A stretch of DNA of 5,259 bases from an uncultured Clostridia bacterium. GTDB taxonomy: Bacteria > Bacillota > Clostridia > Oscillospirales > Acutalibacteraceae. The notes beneath the pieces were generated by a model that saw only the letters and a program-made list of their open reading frames with translations, was not told the DNA's origin and ran no database searches. Numbering within the stretch: position 1 is the first letter of the stretch; each line of letters begins with the position of its first letter. Made by a program: the position numbers and the translations under genes. The stretch lies in assembly GCA_937897215.1 (NCBI GenBank), contig CALCBQ010000232.1, forward strand, positions 1 to 5,259, written 5' to 3'. Of this stretch, positions 1-4,640 are shown one piece after another.

Positions 1-77
1 CATAATTTTCACTCCAATACTCTTTGTTAGCAACACACATTACCACAAGAGTTTGAAGAAGTCCAGAGAATTTTATG

Positions 78-106
78 TTGAATATAAATTTATTTTATGG
101 TAAACT
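78..106 (+). promoter_or_regulatory. Predicted sigma-A promoter of the mntA-hepT operon
   Basis: A TTGAAT -35 box (78-83) is followed after 17 bases by TAAACT (101-106), with a TG one base upstream of the -10 box (98-99), as in extended -10 promoters. Transcription would start near 112-114, leaving a leader of about 25 bases that carries the ribosome binding site. A second -10-like hexamer, TATACT (106-111), overlaps it but would be too far from the -35 box. Bases 1-77 hold no gene I can support. Confidence 0.55.
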
Positions 107-123
107 ATACTTAGAAAAATATG

Positions 124-130
124 AAGGAGG
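124..130 (+). promoter_or_regulatory. Ribosome binding site that fixes the mntA start at 139
   Basis: AAGGAGG is a near-perfect Shine-Dalgarno sequence lying 8 bases before the ATG at 139. It sits inside the first codons of a longer reading that would start at ATG 121, so the 121 start is very unlikely to be used. Confidence 0.85.
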
Positions 131-138
131 AATATTCC

Positions 139-444
139 ATGACAAATAAAGTGTATTCAATTGAAGAAATCAAACAAATTGTTGCCCCTATAGCTCAGGC
201 ATATGGTGTTCAAAGAGTGTTCCTCTTTGGTTCATATGCACGTGGTGAAGCTACATCAACAAGCGACCTTGATTTTAGAGTTGACAAAGGCAGTCTTAAA
301 GGGTTGTTTGCTCTTGGTGGATTATATAGCGATTTAGAAGAAAGTCTGGATAAAGAACTAGACTTACTTACAACCGGAAGCCTTGAACCTACATTTTTAA
401 ATCAAATTGCCAATGAGGAGATATTAATTTATGAGTGCCAATAA
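139..444 (+). CDS. mntA: MntA-type nucleotidyltransferase antitoxin (AMPylator of HepT)
   Basis: A 101-residue minimal nucleotidyltransferase of the DNA polymerase beta fold. The signature GSX10DXD is intact: Gly31-Ser32 and Asp43-Leu-Asp45, with a third likely metal-binding acid at Asp75 (ELDLL). The length is usual for MNT-domain antitoxins. In characterised MntA-HepT pairs this enzyme transfers AMP from ATP onto a tyrosine of the HepT toxin and so switches it off; that function is inferred here from family and neighbour. The ATG at 139 is chosen over 121 because AAGGAGG at 124-130 serves it. The last 14 bases overlap hepT, as expected of a translationally coupled toxin-antitoxin pair. Unlike many toxin-antitoxin operons, the antitoxin gene comes first. 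The protein is cytoplasmic, with no membrane segment. Confidence 0.9.
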   Translation: MTNKVYSIEEIKQIVAPIAQAYGVQRVFLFGSYARGEATSTSDLDFRVDKGSLKGLFALGGLYSDLEESLDKELDLLTTGSLEPTFLNQIANEEILIYECQ

Positions 445-835
445 TCGTGATATCACTATTGTTAAGAAAATACTTAAATATTGCTTTGAAATTGATGATG
501 CACACACCGCTTTTCACAATTCATATGAAAACTTTAAAACAAATTCAGTTTACAAAAATGCAGTTTGTCTTTGCTTAATGCAAATTGGTGAGTTGACCAA
601 CAAACTTTCTGAAGACTTTAAAGCAAATTACTCCAACATTCCTTGGAGACAGATTCGTGGTATGAGAAATGTGGTTGCTCATGAATATGGTCATATCGAT
701 GATGAAACTGTTTGGGAAACAATTGAAGAAAGTGTTCCTGCTCTTCAAGATTTTTGCATCACAACACTAAACTTTTGGGATAAACAAGAGCAAAAAGAAC
801 AAGAAGAATCTTCTGGTCCTACACTGACAATGTAA
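431..835 (+). CDS. hepT: HepT-like HEPN-domain ribonuclease toxin
   Basis: A 134-residue all-helical HEPN protein (DUF86/HepT family). The RX4HXY active-site motif is visible as Arg79, His84 and Tyr86 (R-NVVA-H-E-Y). HepT toxins form dimers whose two motifs make a composite RNase site, and in studied systems the motif tyrosine is the residue AMPylated by MntA; Tyr86 is the corresponding candidate. The start at 431 overlaps the end of mntA by 14 bases and has its own GAGGAG ribosome binding site at 415-420. The helical core ends near residue 118; the remaining tail is charged and Glu/Gln/Ser-rich (KQEQKEQEESS) and probably disordered. The catalytic residues are intact, so the toxin is predicted to be functional. 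The stop is separated by one base from the start of the next small gene. Confidence 0.9.
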   Translation: MSANNRDITIVKKILKYCFEIDDAHTAFHNSYENFKTNSVYKNAVCLCLMQIGELTNKLSEDFKANYSNIPWRQIRGMRNVVAHEYGHIDDETVWETIEESVPALQDFCITTLNFWDKQEQKEQEESSGPTLTM

Positions 836-836
836 T

Positions 837-1013
837 ATGATTGATAAGGAGAAAATTGAAAAAGCCATAAATAATTCTCTTGCATCGATTGAAATGGAAG
901 GATTCTATATAGATGAAGAATGCAAAGAATGGTGCAGACAACTTATGCGAAATGAAATCACTATGGATGAGTACATAGAACGAGTAAAAAAACAAGCTGG
1001 AATAGACACTTAA
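837..1013 (+). CDS. VbhA-like small antitoxin (Fic inhibitor family), third gene of the operon
   Basis: A 58-residue protein starting one base after the hepT stop (TAA-T-ATG), so probably translated by coupling; no Shine-Dalgarno precedes the ATG. An AAGGAG lies just inside the gene (846-851) but no in-frame ATG, GTG or TTG follows at a useful distance. The sequence SIEMEG at residues 17-22 fits the Fic-inhibitory motif (S/T)xxxE(G/N), with Ser17, Glu21 and Gly22. The remainder (DEECKEWCRQLMRNEITMDEY) has the charged helical pattern I associate with clostridial VbhA-family antitoxins. In VbhA the motif glutamate blocks productive ATP binding in the Fic toxin. No Fic gene (HPFxxGNG motif) is present here. 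It may be an orphaned antitoxin, may act on a Fic protein elsewhere, or may have been recruited to the MntA-HepT pair. Family assignment is by motif and recall, without a search. Confidence 0.7.
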   Translation: MIDKEKIEKAINNSLASIEMEGFYIDEECKEWCRQLMRNEITMDEYIERVKKQAGIDT

Positions 1014-1041
1014 AGCAGACCGTGATGGTCTGCTTTTCTTT
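1012..1041 (+). terminator. Rho-independent terminator of the mntA-hepT-vbhA-like operon
   Basis: A perfect 10-bp stem (AAAGCAGACC at 1012-1021 with GGTCTGCTTT at 1027-1036) encloses a 5-base loop, and a T-rich run follows. It begins inside the stop codon of the third gene, which supports all three genes being one complete transcription unit. Confidence 0.9.
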
Positions 1042-1043
1042 GT

Positions 1044-1460
1044 TTTATGCGTAGTAAAATTTACACCTCATTTTTGACGCTAAAAGTGGTAAAATCTCCA
1101 AAGGCAGCACAGCAACCCTGCTATAAATGGCTAAACAGCGTGATTTCTTGATTTTGCAGTAAATTTGTGACACAAAATGCCTTTTAGCAACCCACTTTTT
1201 TGAAAGTTCAAAAACCCTTGACACAGCGCGCATTGCGGGATGTTGTGGTTGAGGCGGAGATTCTTTGCAACCCCGCCTCTTTTTCCTGCAACAAAATCGG
1301 ACACGCGATTTTTAGGTGAACTGGTGGATTTTCATACATTTTCAAAAATTGAAAACCTCTTTTGAATTATTGTTTTATCTCCTCACACTCTCTCACAAAC
1401 CGTCCTAAAACCGTTTTCACTCTCGATTTGGGATTGTTTCTTTATTTCACACCGAAAGCC
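1044..1460. other. Geneless stretch with palindromes, probably mobile-element debris
   Basis: No convincing coding region is visible across about 415 bases. A 62-codon minus-strand reading (1045-1233) has no ribosome binding site and no recognisable domain. The stretch holds a palindrome of TTTTTGAA and TTCAAAAA around AG (1197-1214), a similar one of TTTTCAA and TTGAAAA around AAA (1339-1355), and a distant inverted pair GCTAAAAG/CTTTTAGC (1079-1086, 1181-1188). A consensus-like TTGACA lies at 1218-1223, but no good -10 box follows at 17 bases. The palindromes could be recombinase or regulator sites; that is inference. The part from 1381 onward is a diverged copy of sequence at 2569-2657. 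Confidence 0.5.
1251..1284 (+). terminator. Orphan plus-strand terminator-like hairpin
   Basis: GAGGCGG (1251-1257) pairs with CCGCCTC (1273-1279) across a 15-base loop, followed by TTTTT (1280-1284). The U-tract is only present when read rightward. The operon to the left already has its own terminator, so nothing obvious upstream needs this one; it may belong to a lost gene or to an untranslated RNA. The long loop lowers confidence. Confidence 0.45.
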
Positions 1461-1470
1461 TCACAAATCG
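1381..1470 (-). repeat. Diverged direct repeat, copy 1 (end of winged-helix gene plus downstream remnant)
   Basis: This stretch aligns by eye with 2569-2657 at roughly three quarters identity, with one single-base gap and a fully shared block GATTTGGGATTGTT. It covers the last two codons and stop of the winged-helix gene and about 80 bases beyond. Downstream of that stop, the minus strand carries a reading NNPKSRVKTVLGRFVRECE that ends at a stop (1367-1369). It matches the frame of copy 2, but its start codon is destroyed by the indel, so it looks like a dead remnant of a small gene. Confidence 0.7.
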
Positions 1471-1862
1471 ATATTAAATCGCCTTAGTTTTTCTTCAATT
1501 TTTCGTCTTAGTTTCTCGTCCGCAATCTCACGGAACTTAGTTTCATAATAATACTGCAATGCATCTTTCATGGGAAGGATTGTGTATAGCATACTGCCAT
1601 TTCGTGTGCGACCATCCTTGGTTGTAATAGTGGTATACTCTGTACTAATCAGATGCTTGTTTTCAAGACTTCGGACATACTTTTGCACCGTCTTTTTGCT
1701 CATTCCAACGGCTTCACCGATGGTATTGTAACTTGGATGACACTGATATGTAGCTCTGTCCTCACAGTAGAGAAGATACAAATAAACCGACAACTCACCG
1801 TGGTCAAGACCAAGAATAAACACCTCGTTTGGCACTAAAAAATAGTTACTGTTTCTGTGCAA
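1461..1862 (-). CDS. Winged helix-turn-helix protein of a clostridial mobile element
   Basis: A 133-residue protein. Residues 1-35 (HRNSNYFLVPNEVF, then GLDHGELSVYLYLLYCEDR) match the N-terminus I recall for HTH_36-type proteins carried by clostridial integrative elements. A helix-turn-helix follows at about 43-72 (PSYNTIGEAVGMSKKTVQKY), with a beta wing at about 73-96. The C-terminal third is charged helix (KFREIADEKLRRKIEEKLRR). It is probably a DNA-binding regulator or replication-related protein; the exact role is unknown. The start is a TTG at 1862 that directly follows the TAA of the excisionase-like gene in the same reading frame, with only weak ribosome binding sequence, so expression is likely coupled. 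The 3' end is duplicated at 2648-2657. No integrase or relaxase gene is nearby. Confidence 0.75.
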   Translation of the reverse strand: MHRNSNYFLVPNEVFILGLDHGELSVYLYLLYCEDRATYQCHPSYNTIGEAVGMSKKTVQKYVRSLENKHLISTEYTTITTKDGRTRNGSMLYTILPMKDALQYYYETKFREIADEKLRRKIEEKLRRFNIDL

Positions 1863-2072
1863 TTACGAACCACATCCTGTATTCTTTTCGACCCACATTC
1901 TGAACTTTTCTTTTGGCACAACCATACGATTGCCAACCTTGAGTGTGGGGAAATCCTTTTCGTGCATAAGCTCATAAGCTGATGAAATGGATATGCCTAG
2001 GATTTCAGAAATGAATTCTGCATTCAGGAATAATGGCAACTCCTCATAGTTTGTGTAGCTCGATTTTTTCAT
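1863..2072 (-). CDS. Excisionase-like DNA-binding protein (MerR/HTH_17 type)
   Basis: A 69-residue protein with a single winged helix of the excisionase type. The recognition region LNAEFISEILGISISSAYELMHEKDFPTL is followed by the typical wing VGNRMVVPKEKFRMWVEKN. Such proteins bind attachment or promoter DNA of integrative elements, bending it for excision or acting as small regulators. The ATG at 2072 is preferred over a GTG at 2081, because the GTG lies within the AAGGAGTG that forms the ribosome binding site. The gene lies just upstream of, and in the same frame as, the winged-helix gene, probably in one transcript. The partner tyrosine or serine recombinase is not in the window, so the element looks decayed or its integrase is elsewhere. 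The repeat array at 2119-2450 covers its upstream region and may control it. Confidence 0.8.
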   Translation of the reverse strand: MKKSSYTNYEELPLFLNAEFISEILGISISSAYELMHEKDFPTLKVGNRMVVPKEKFRMWVEKNTGCGS

Positions 2073-2080
2073 AAAAATCA

Positions 2081-2086
2081 CTCCTT
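2081..2086 (-). promoter_or_regulatory. Ribosome binding site of the excisionase-like gene
   Basis: Read on the minus strand this is AAGGAG, 8 bases before the ATG at 2072-2070. It overlaps the alternative GTG start at 2081 and so argues against that start. Confidence 0.8.
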
Positions 2087-2118
2087 AAATAAAATTTGTT
2101 TGATAATAATTGCTTGTC

Positions 2119-2450
2119 CTTCCCGTATGTATAAGGGAAGATTTTAGTTATTTCACAACCATTTTTATGAGAATTTTTGCTTGAAAATAAAAACCTCCTC
2201 ATTATGTATAGGGTAAGAAATGAACACTTTGACAGCCCTAAATTTTCAAAATTTACAAAATGTTCAAAAAATCATTTCCCACCTATAGCCAGAAAAGTGC
2301 CAAAAAAATAAGCTTTTTTCGAAATTGTTTACAGAAAATTCACAGCCCCTCATTATGTATAGGGGAAGAAATGCACCTTTTGCACACCCTGAAACTAAAA
2401 ATTTTATAAATAAATAAAAATCCCCCCATATGTATAGGGGTAGAAAAGCA
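2119..2450. repeat. Array of five hairpin-forming, iteron-like repeats with about 75-bp period
   Basis: Four clear copies and one decayed copy share a core of C-rich arm, TATGTATA, then GGG(G) and (T/A)AGAAA. The GGG (or equivalent) positions are 2135, 2211, 2288 (decayed), 2362 and 2437, giving steps of 76, 77, 74 and 75. Arms pair: CTTCCC with GGGAAG (2119-2124, 2135-2140), CCCCT with AGGGG (2346-2350, 2361-2365), CCCC with GGGG (within 2422-2440). The second and fourth sites also resemble each other over nearly 50 bases, including GGGTGTGC/GGCTGTC-like sequence on the minus strand. The array occupies the 350-base gap upstream of the excisionase-like gene. It could be a regulator-binding or replication (iteron) array; the function is unknown. 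Confidence 0.75.
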
Positions 2451-2464
2451 CATTTTGGTCGGAA

Positions 2465-2632
2465 TTATTTTTCAAAAAATATAATTCTACTTAAAAAACA
2501 GCATAAAAAAGACGGCATGATATGCAAACATATCATACCGTCTATGGTTATCTTATGTATCTTTTCTGCTTCACATTCGCTCACAGCCCATCCTGAAATC
2601 GTTTTCATTCTTGATTTGGGATTGTTATTCAT
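2465..2632 (-). pseudogene. Remnant of a small gene of the second mobile-element copy
   Basis: A 55-codon minus-strand reading begins MNNNPKSRMKTISGWAVSEC, with a weak AGGA about 8 bases before the ATG. Its first 20 or so residues match the broken frame in the copy at 1367-1432. From about residue 30 on it runs through a terminator-like hairpin and becomes hydrophobic and low in information, so only the first part is probably ancestral coding sequence. I do not recognise the family. It is most likely a truncated gene end left by deletion of an element. Confidence 0.4.
2505..2543 (-). terminator. Minus-strand terminator-like hairpin
   Basis: A 15-bp stem (2510-2524 with 2529-2543) has one position that is a G-U wobble in minus-strand RNA and a 4-base loop. 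It is followed on the minus strand by six U residues (2510-2505). It is a strong leftward terminator, and it lies beyond the terminator of the VWA gene. It may once have ended transcription of the deleted element, and it shields the repeat array from leftward transcription. Confidence 0.75.
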
Positions 2633-2657
2633 TTCATTCCTAAAGCATCACAAATCG
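2569..2657 (-). repeat. Diverged direct repeat, copy 2 (tail of a second winged-helix gene)
   Basis: It matches 1381-1470 in the same orientation at roughly three quarters identity. The minus strand retains the last codons of a winged-helix homologue (DL and stop, TGA at 2650-2648). The body of that gene is missing: the terminator of the VWA gene begins only a few codons upstream. The two copies flank the winged-helix gene, the excisionase-like gene and the repeat array. Confidence 0.7.
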
Positions 2658-2673
2658 TCGTACATTTTGAAAC

Positions 2674-2703
2674 AAAAAAAGAACCACTCAAATTGAGTGG
2701 CTC
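2674..2703 (-). terminator. Rho-independent terminator of the VWA gene
   Basis: On the minus strand a 9-bp stem (2703-2695 with 2689-2681, one G-U pair) closes a 5-base loop and is followed by seven U residues (2680-2674). It lies about 20 bases after the VWA stop codon. Confidence 0.9.
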
Positions 2704-2722
2704 TGATTTTTGGTGTTATTTA

Positions 2723-3367
2723 TTATTTTCGTTCTTTGAAGTCTTTATCAATATTTTCGCTCCAATTGGATTGGAGTGGTTGGCAGGCACGGACACTGCA
2801 GACTGCATCGGCAACAGTTTCATAGAGAACTCTCGTCCCTTTTTCATCGGCTTTGTAGTTTACTGCTCTGTCATGACTTATACCATATCTTTTTGCGGTT
2901 TCAACAGCATCAATATTTGCACCGATGAATAAAAACTCCCAACCGCATTTTTCTTTTTGATGCTCAATCATTTTCTTAACTTGTTCGCTGGTGTATCGAT
3001 GGCTTGCGTTTTCTTGTCCGTCAGTAGTAATCACCAACATTGTATGCTCGGGTACATCTTCAGGTCTCGCATATTTATGAATATTCCTAATGTGACGGAT
3101 TGCATCGCCGAGTGCATCAATAAGTGCTGTACAACCACGGACTATGTAATCGTTATCGGTCATCCTTTGTATATCTGCAAGTTTTACGCGGTCATGCAAC
3201 ACTTCGCTGACATCATCGAACAAAACCGTTGATACATAACACTCACCGTCTTGTTTTTTCTGCTTTTCAATCATCGAATTAAATCCGCCGATTGTATCGC
3301 TTTCAAGTCCTGACATTGAACCACTACGGTCAAGGATAAACACTAATTCTGTAATATTGTTTTTCAT
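2723..3367 (-). CDS. von Willebrand factor A (VWA) domain protein with intact MIDAS
   Basis: A 214-residue protein that is essentially one VWA domain. The metal-ion-dependent adhesion site is complete: DRSGSMSG gives Asp13, Ser15 and Ser17; GCTALIDALG gives Thr80; TTDGQENAS gives Asp116. The first strand (ELVFILD) starts at residue 7, and there is no signal peptide or membrane segment, so it acts in the cytoplasm. VWA domains of this kind bind partner proteins through a divalent metal; the partner here is unknown. The C-terminal 20 residues are polar and probably flexible. The gene lies 81 bases downstream of the macrodomain gene on the same strand, with hairpins in the gap. The ATG at 3367 is preceded by AGAGAGG, which is part of the hairpin at 3374-3426. 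A terminator follows directly. Domain identity is secure; the biological role is not. Confidence 0.88.
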   Translation of the reverse strand: MKNNITELVFILDRSGSMSGLESDTIGGFNSMIEKQKKQDGECYVSTVLFDDVSEVLHDRVKLADIQRMTDNDYIVRGCTALIDALGDAIRHIRNIHKYARPEDVPEHTMLVITTDGQENASHRYTSEQVKKMIEHQKEKCGWEFLFIGANIDAVETAKRYGISHDRAVNYKADEKGTRVLYETVADAVCSVRACQPLQSNWSENIDKDFKERK

Positions 3368-3373
3368 AATTAA

Positions 3374-3426
3374 AAACCTCTCTTTTCATTTGGTGTCTTA
3401 ATTCTAACACCGTGAAAGAGAGGTTT
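3374..3426 (-). promoter_or_regulatory. Long stem-loop holding the VWA ribosome binding site (attenuator or terminator)
   Basis: In minus-strand RNA a 14-bp stem (3426-3413 with 3388-3374, one bulged base) is topped by a 5-bp stem (3411-3407 with 3396-3392) and a 10-base loop. Five U residues (3376-3372) follow, so it could terminate transcripts from the macrodomain gene. The 3' arm contains AGAGAGG, the only visible ribosome binding site for the VWA ATG 9 bases later, so folding would also hide that site. A TAGAAT -10-like hexamer lies in the loop region (3406-3401), but no good -35 box accompanies it. Confidence 0.65.
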
Positions 3427-3427
3427 G

Positions 3428-3444
3428 GTCGCTTTTGAAGCGAC
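3428..3444 (-). other. Short stem-loop after the macrodomain gene
   Basis: GTCGCTT (3428-3434) and AAGCGAC (3438-3444) form a perfect 7-bp stem with a 3-base loop, a few bases after the macrodomain stop codon. No U-tract follows on the minus strand, so it is not a standard terminator alone. It may protect the 3' end or act with the larger adjacent hairpin. Confidence 0.5.
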
Positions 3445-3448
3445 AAAA

Positions 3449-4441
3449 TTATGCACCTAAAAGACTTTGGTCAAATGCGAAAAGAGCCTCGTTGATTTCA
3501 AAAACATTATAGTTGCCGTTCATTATAAAATATTCGATGATTATATCGAATTTATTGCTGTGTGAGAGTGCAAAGCCTGCTTTTTTAAGCATATCTTCGG
3601 TTTCTGAGAGTGACAATTCAAGGGATATTGCAAAGGCTATTGCAGTAGTTTTGCTTGGTCTGTAATGAATGTCACTACGGATTTTGGAAAATAATTTGCG
3701 GTCAATATTCGCCTTTTTATAGCATTCAGCATCTGTCATCCCCTTTTCGTCGATTTTGCGAAGTAACATTTGTGAAAAGCTTTCATCAATATCTTTTAGT
3801 TTTTCATCAAGAGATAAAGTTTTTACACATGTGCATTCACTATAATCTGCCATCATTGTTGGCATTGGCATATTCAGCACTCTGCTTTGTTCATACAAGT
3901 AATCCACATGAGTGTCGATGTAATTATCGTCAATGAATTCGGCAATATCGCTGAACATTTTTTCGCTGATTTGATATGCCTTTTTATCAAAAATTACGAT
4001 ATACACGGTCATATCATTTTCAAGAAGGAAGTCGCTAATTGTATTGATTGCAATTTTGAGGGCTTGGTCTTTTGGATAGCCATAAGCACCAGAAGAAATT
4101 AACGGAAACGCGACTGTTTCGCAATTATGCTCTTTAGCAAGAACTAATGACTTTTTATAACAAGCTTCAAGCAATTCTTTTTCATTATCATTACCGCCGT
4201 TCCATATTGGTCCAACTGTATGTATGACATATTTACAGGGCAGATTATATGCTTTAGTAATCTTGGCATCACCTGTAGCACAACCTCCAAGAGTTTTACA
4301 CTCTTCAAGCAAATCCTCACCTGCGGCACGATGAATACAACCGTCAACTCCCCCACCGCCGAGCAAAGTATTATTTGCGGCATTGACAATGGCGTCGACC
4401 GTCATTTTGGTTATATCGTTTCGTACTATTTCAAGTGGCAT
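3449..4441 (-). CDS. Macrodomain (ADP-ribose binding, MacroD-like) protein with HTH-like C-terminal extension
   Basis: A 330-residue protein. Residues 1-155 form a macrodomain of the MacroD/YmdB type: NDIT (8-11), NAAN (20-23), the loop GGGGVDGCIHRAAG (28-41) and SSGAYGYP (116-123). Asn23, Asp33 and His37 align with residues implicated in MacroD catalysis, so removal of ADP-ribose from proteins or hydrolysis of O-acetyl-ADP-ribose is plausible. The C-terminal half is not part of the usual 150-170 residue domain. After a linker, residues about 222-292 (SFSQMLLRKIDEKGMTDAECYKKANIDRKLFSKI, then PSKTTAIAFAISLELSLSE) have the helix spacing of a Cro/CI (XRE)-like helix-turn-helix, followed by a conserved-looking helical tail. 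I recall this extension in other clostridial proteins but know no function. The start is supported by AAGGGTGAT about 5 bases upstream and by the promoter at 4470-4498. Confidence 0.88.
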   Translation of the reverse strand: MPLEIVRNDITKMTVDAIVNAANNTLLGGGGVDGCIHRAAGEDLLEECKTLGGCATGDAKITKAYNLPCKYVIHTVGPIWNGGNDNEKELLEACYKKSLVLAKEHNCETVAFPLISSGAYGYPKDQALKIAINTISDFLLENDMTVYIVIFDKKAYQISEKMFSDIAEFIDDNYIDTHVDYLYEQSRVLNMPMPTMMADYSECTCVKTLSLDEKLKDIDESFSQMLLRKIDEKGMTDAECYKKANIDRKLFSKIRSDIHYRPSKTTAIAFAISLELSLSETEDMLKKAGFALSHSNKFDIIIEYFIMNGNYNVFEINEALFAFDQSLLGA

Positions 4442-4469
4442 AATATCACCCTTAATATTTTATATAATA

Positions 4470-4498
4470 ATTATACACCTTTAACAATATCATCGCAA
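4470..4498 (-). promoter_or_regulatory. Predicted promoter of the macrodomain gene
   Basis: On the minus strand TTGCGA (4498-4493) is separated by 17 bases from a perfect TATAAT (4475-4470). The start site would lie near 4463, about 22 bases before the ATG at 4441. The sequence TACACCT occurs at the -10 edge (4474-4480) and again 32 bases further upstream (4506-4512), possibly part of an operator. Confidence 0.65.
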
Positions 4499-4573
4499 CC
4501 TTTTTTACACCTCTTATACTATAAAACGCTTCCTTTGTACTCTGTCAGCATACAGTTTTTTCTGTGTAACACC

Positions 4574-4602
4574 TTGCAAAAGTTGTCGAAATTATGTATT
4601 CT
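4574..4602 (+). promoter_or_regulatory. Possible promoter of the zinc-ribbon gene
   Basis: TTGCAA (4574-4579) and TATTCT (4597-4602) are 17 bases apart. Alternative boxes exist nearby (TTGTCG at 4583, TATATA at 4608), so the exact promoter is uncertain. The gene is divergent from the macrodomain gene, and some rightward promoter must lie in this 199-base gap unless transcription comes from further away. Confidence 0.4.
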
Positions 4603-4629
4603 ATATGTATATATTTTGTTAGTGTATTG

Positions 4630-4635
4630 AGGTGA
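4630..4635 (+). promoter_or_regulatory. Ribosome binding site deciding the TTG start of the zinc-ribbon gene
   Basis: AGGTGA, complementary to the 3' end of 16S rRNA, lies 5 bases before TTG 4641. An in-frame GTG at 4632 falls inside this site and has no binding site of its own. Confidence 0.65.
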
Positions 4636-4640
4636 GTTTT

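Noticed and set aside
121..138. Upstream ATG at 121 as the mntA start
   Set aside because: It overlaps the strong AAGGAGG that serves the ATG at 139 and has no ribosome binding site of its own.
1045..1233. 62-codon minus-strand reading frame
   Set aside because: It has no ribosome binding site, no recognisable domain, and crosses palindromic sequence.
1218..1246. Promoter at TTGACA 1218
   Set aside because: The -35 box is perfect, but the hexamer 17 bases on (TGTTGT) is a poor -10 box and no gene follows.
2119..2450. CRISPR array
   Set aside because: The repeated cores are only about 25-30 bases, vary between copies, are separated by more than 40 bases of AT-rich sequence that is itself partly related between units, and no cas gene is present.
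2430..2932. Plus-strand open frames between the array and the VWA gene
   Set aside because: They run antisense through two terminators, the repeat copy and the end of the VWA gene, and resemble no protein.
2957..4102. Plus-strand open frames inside the VWA and macrodomain genes
   Set aside because: They are antisense shadows of genes with clear domains and intact motifs.
4144..4389. Second minus-strand frame inside the macrodomain gene
   Set aside because: It is an out-of-frame overlap of the macrodomain core with no ribosome binding site.
4220..4630. 136-codon plus-strand frame across the divergent intergenic region
   Set aside because: It is antisense to the macrodomain start and covers both promoters; the composition is not protein-like.
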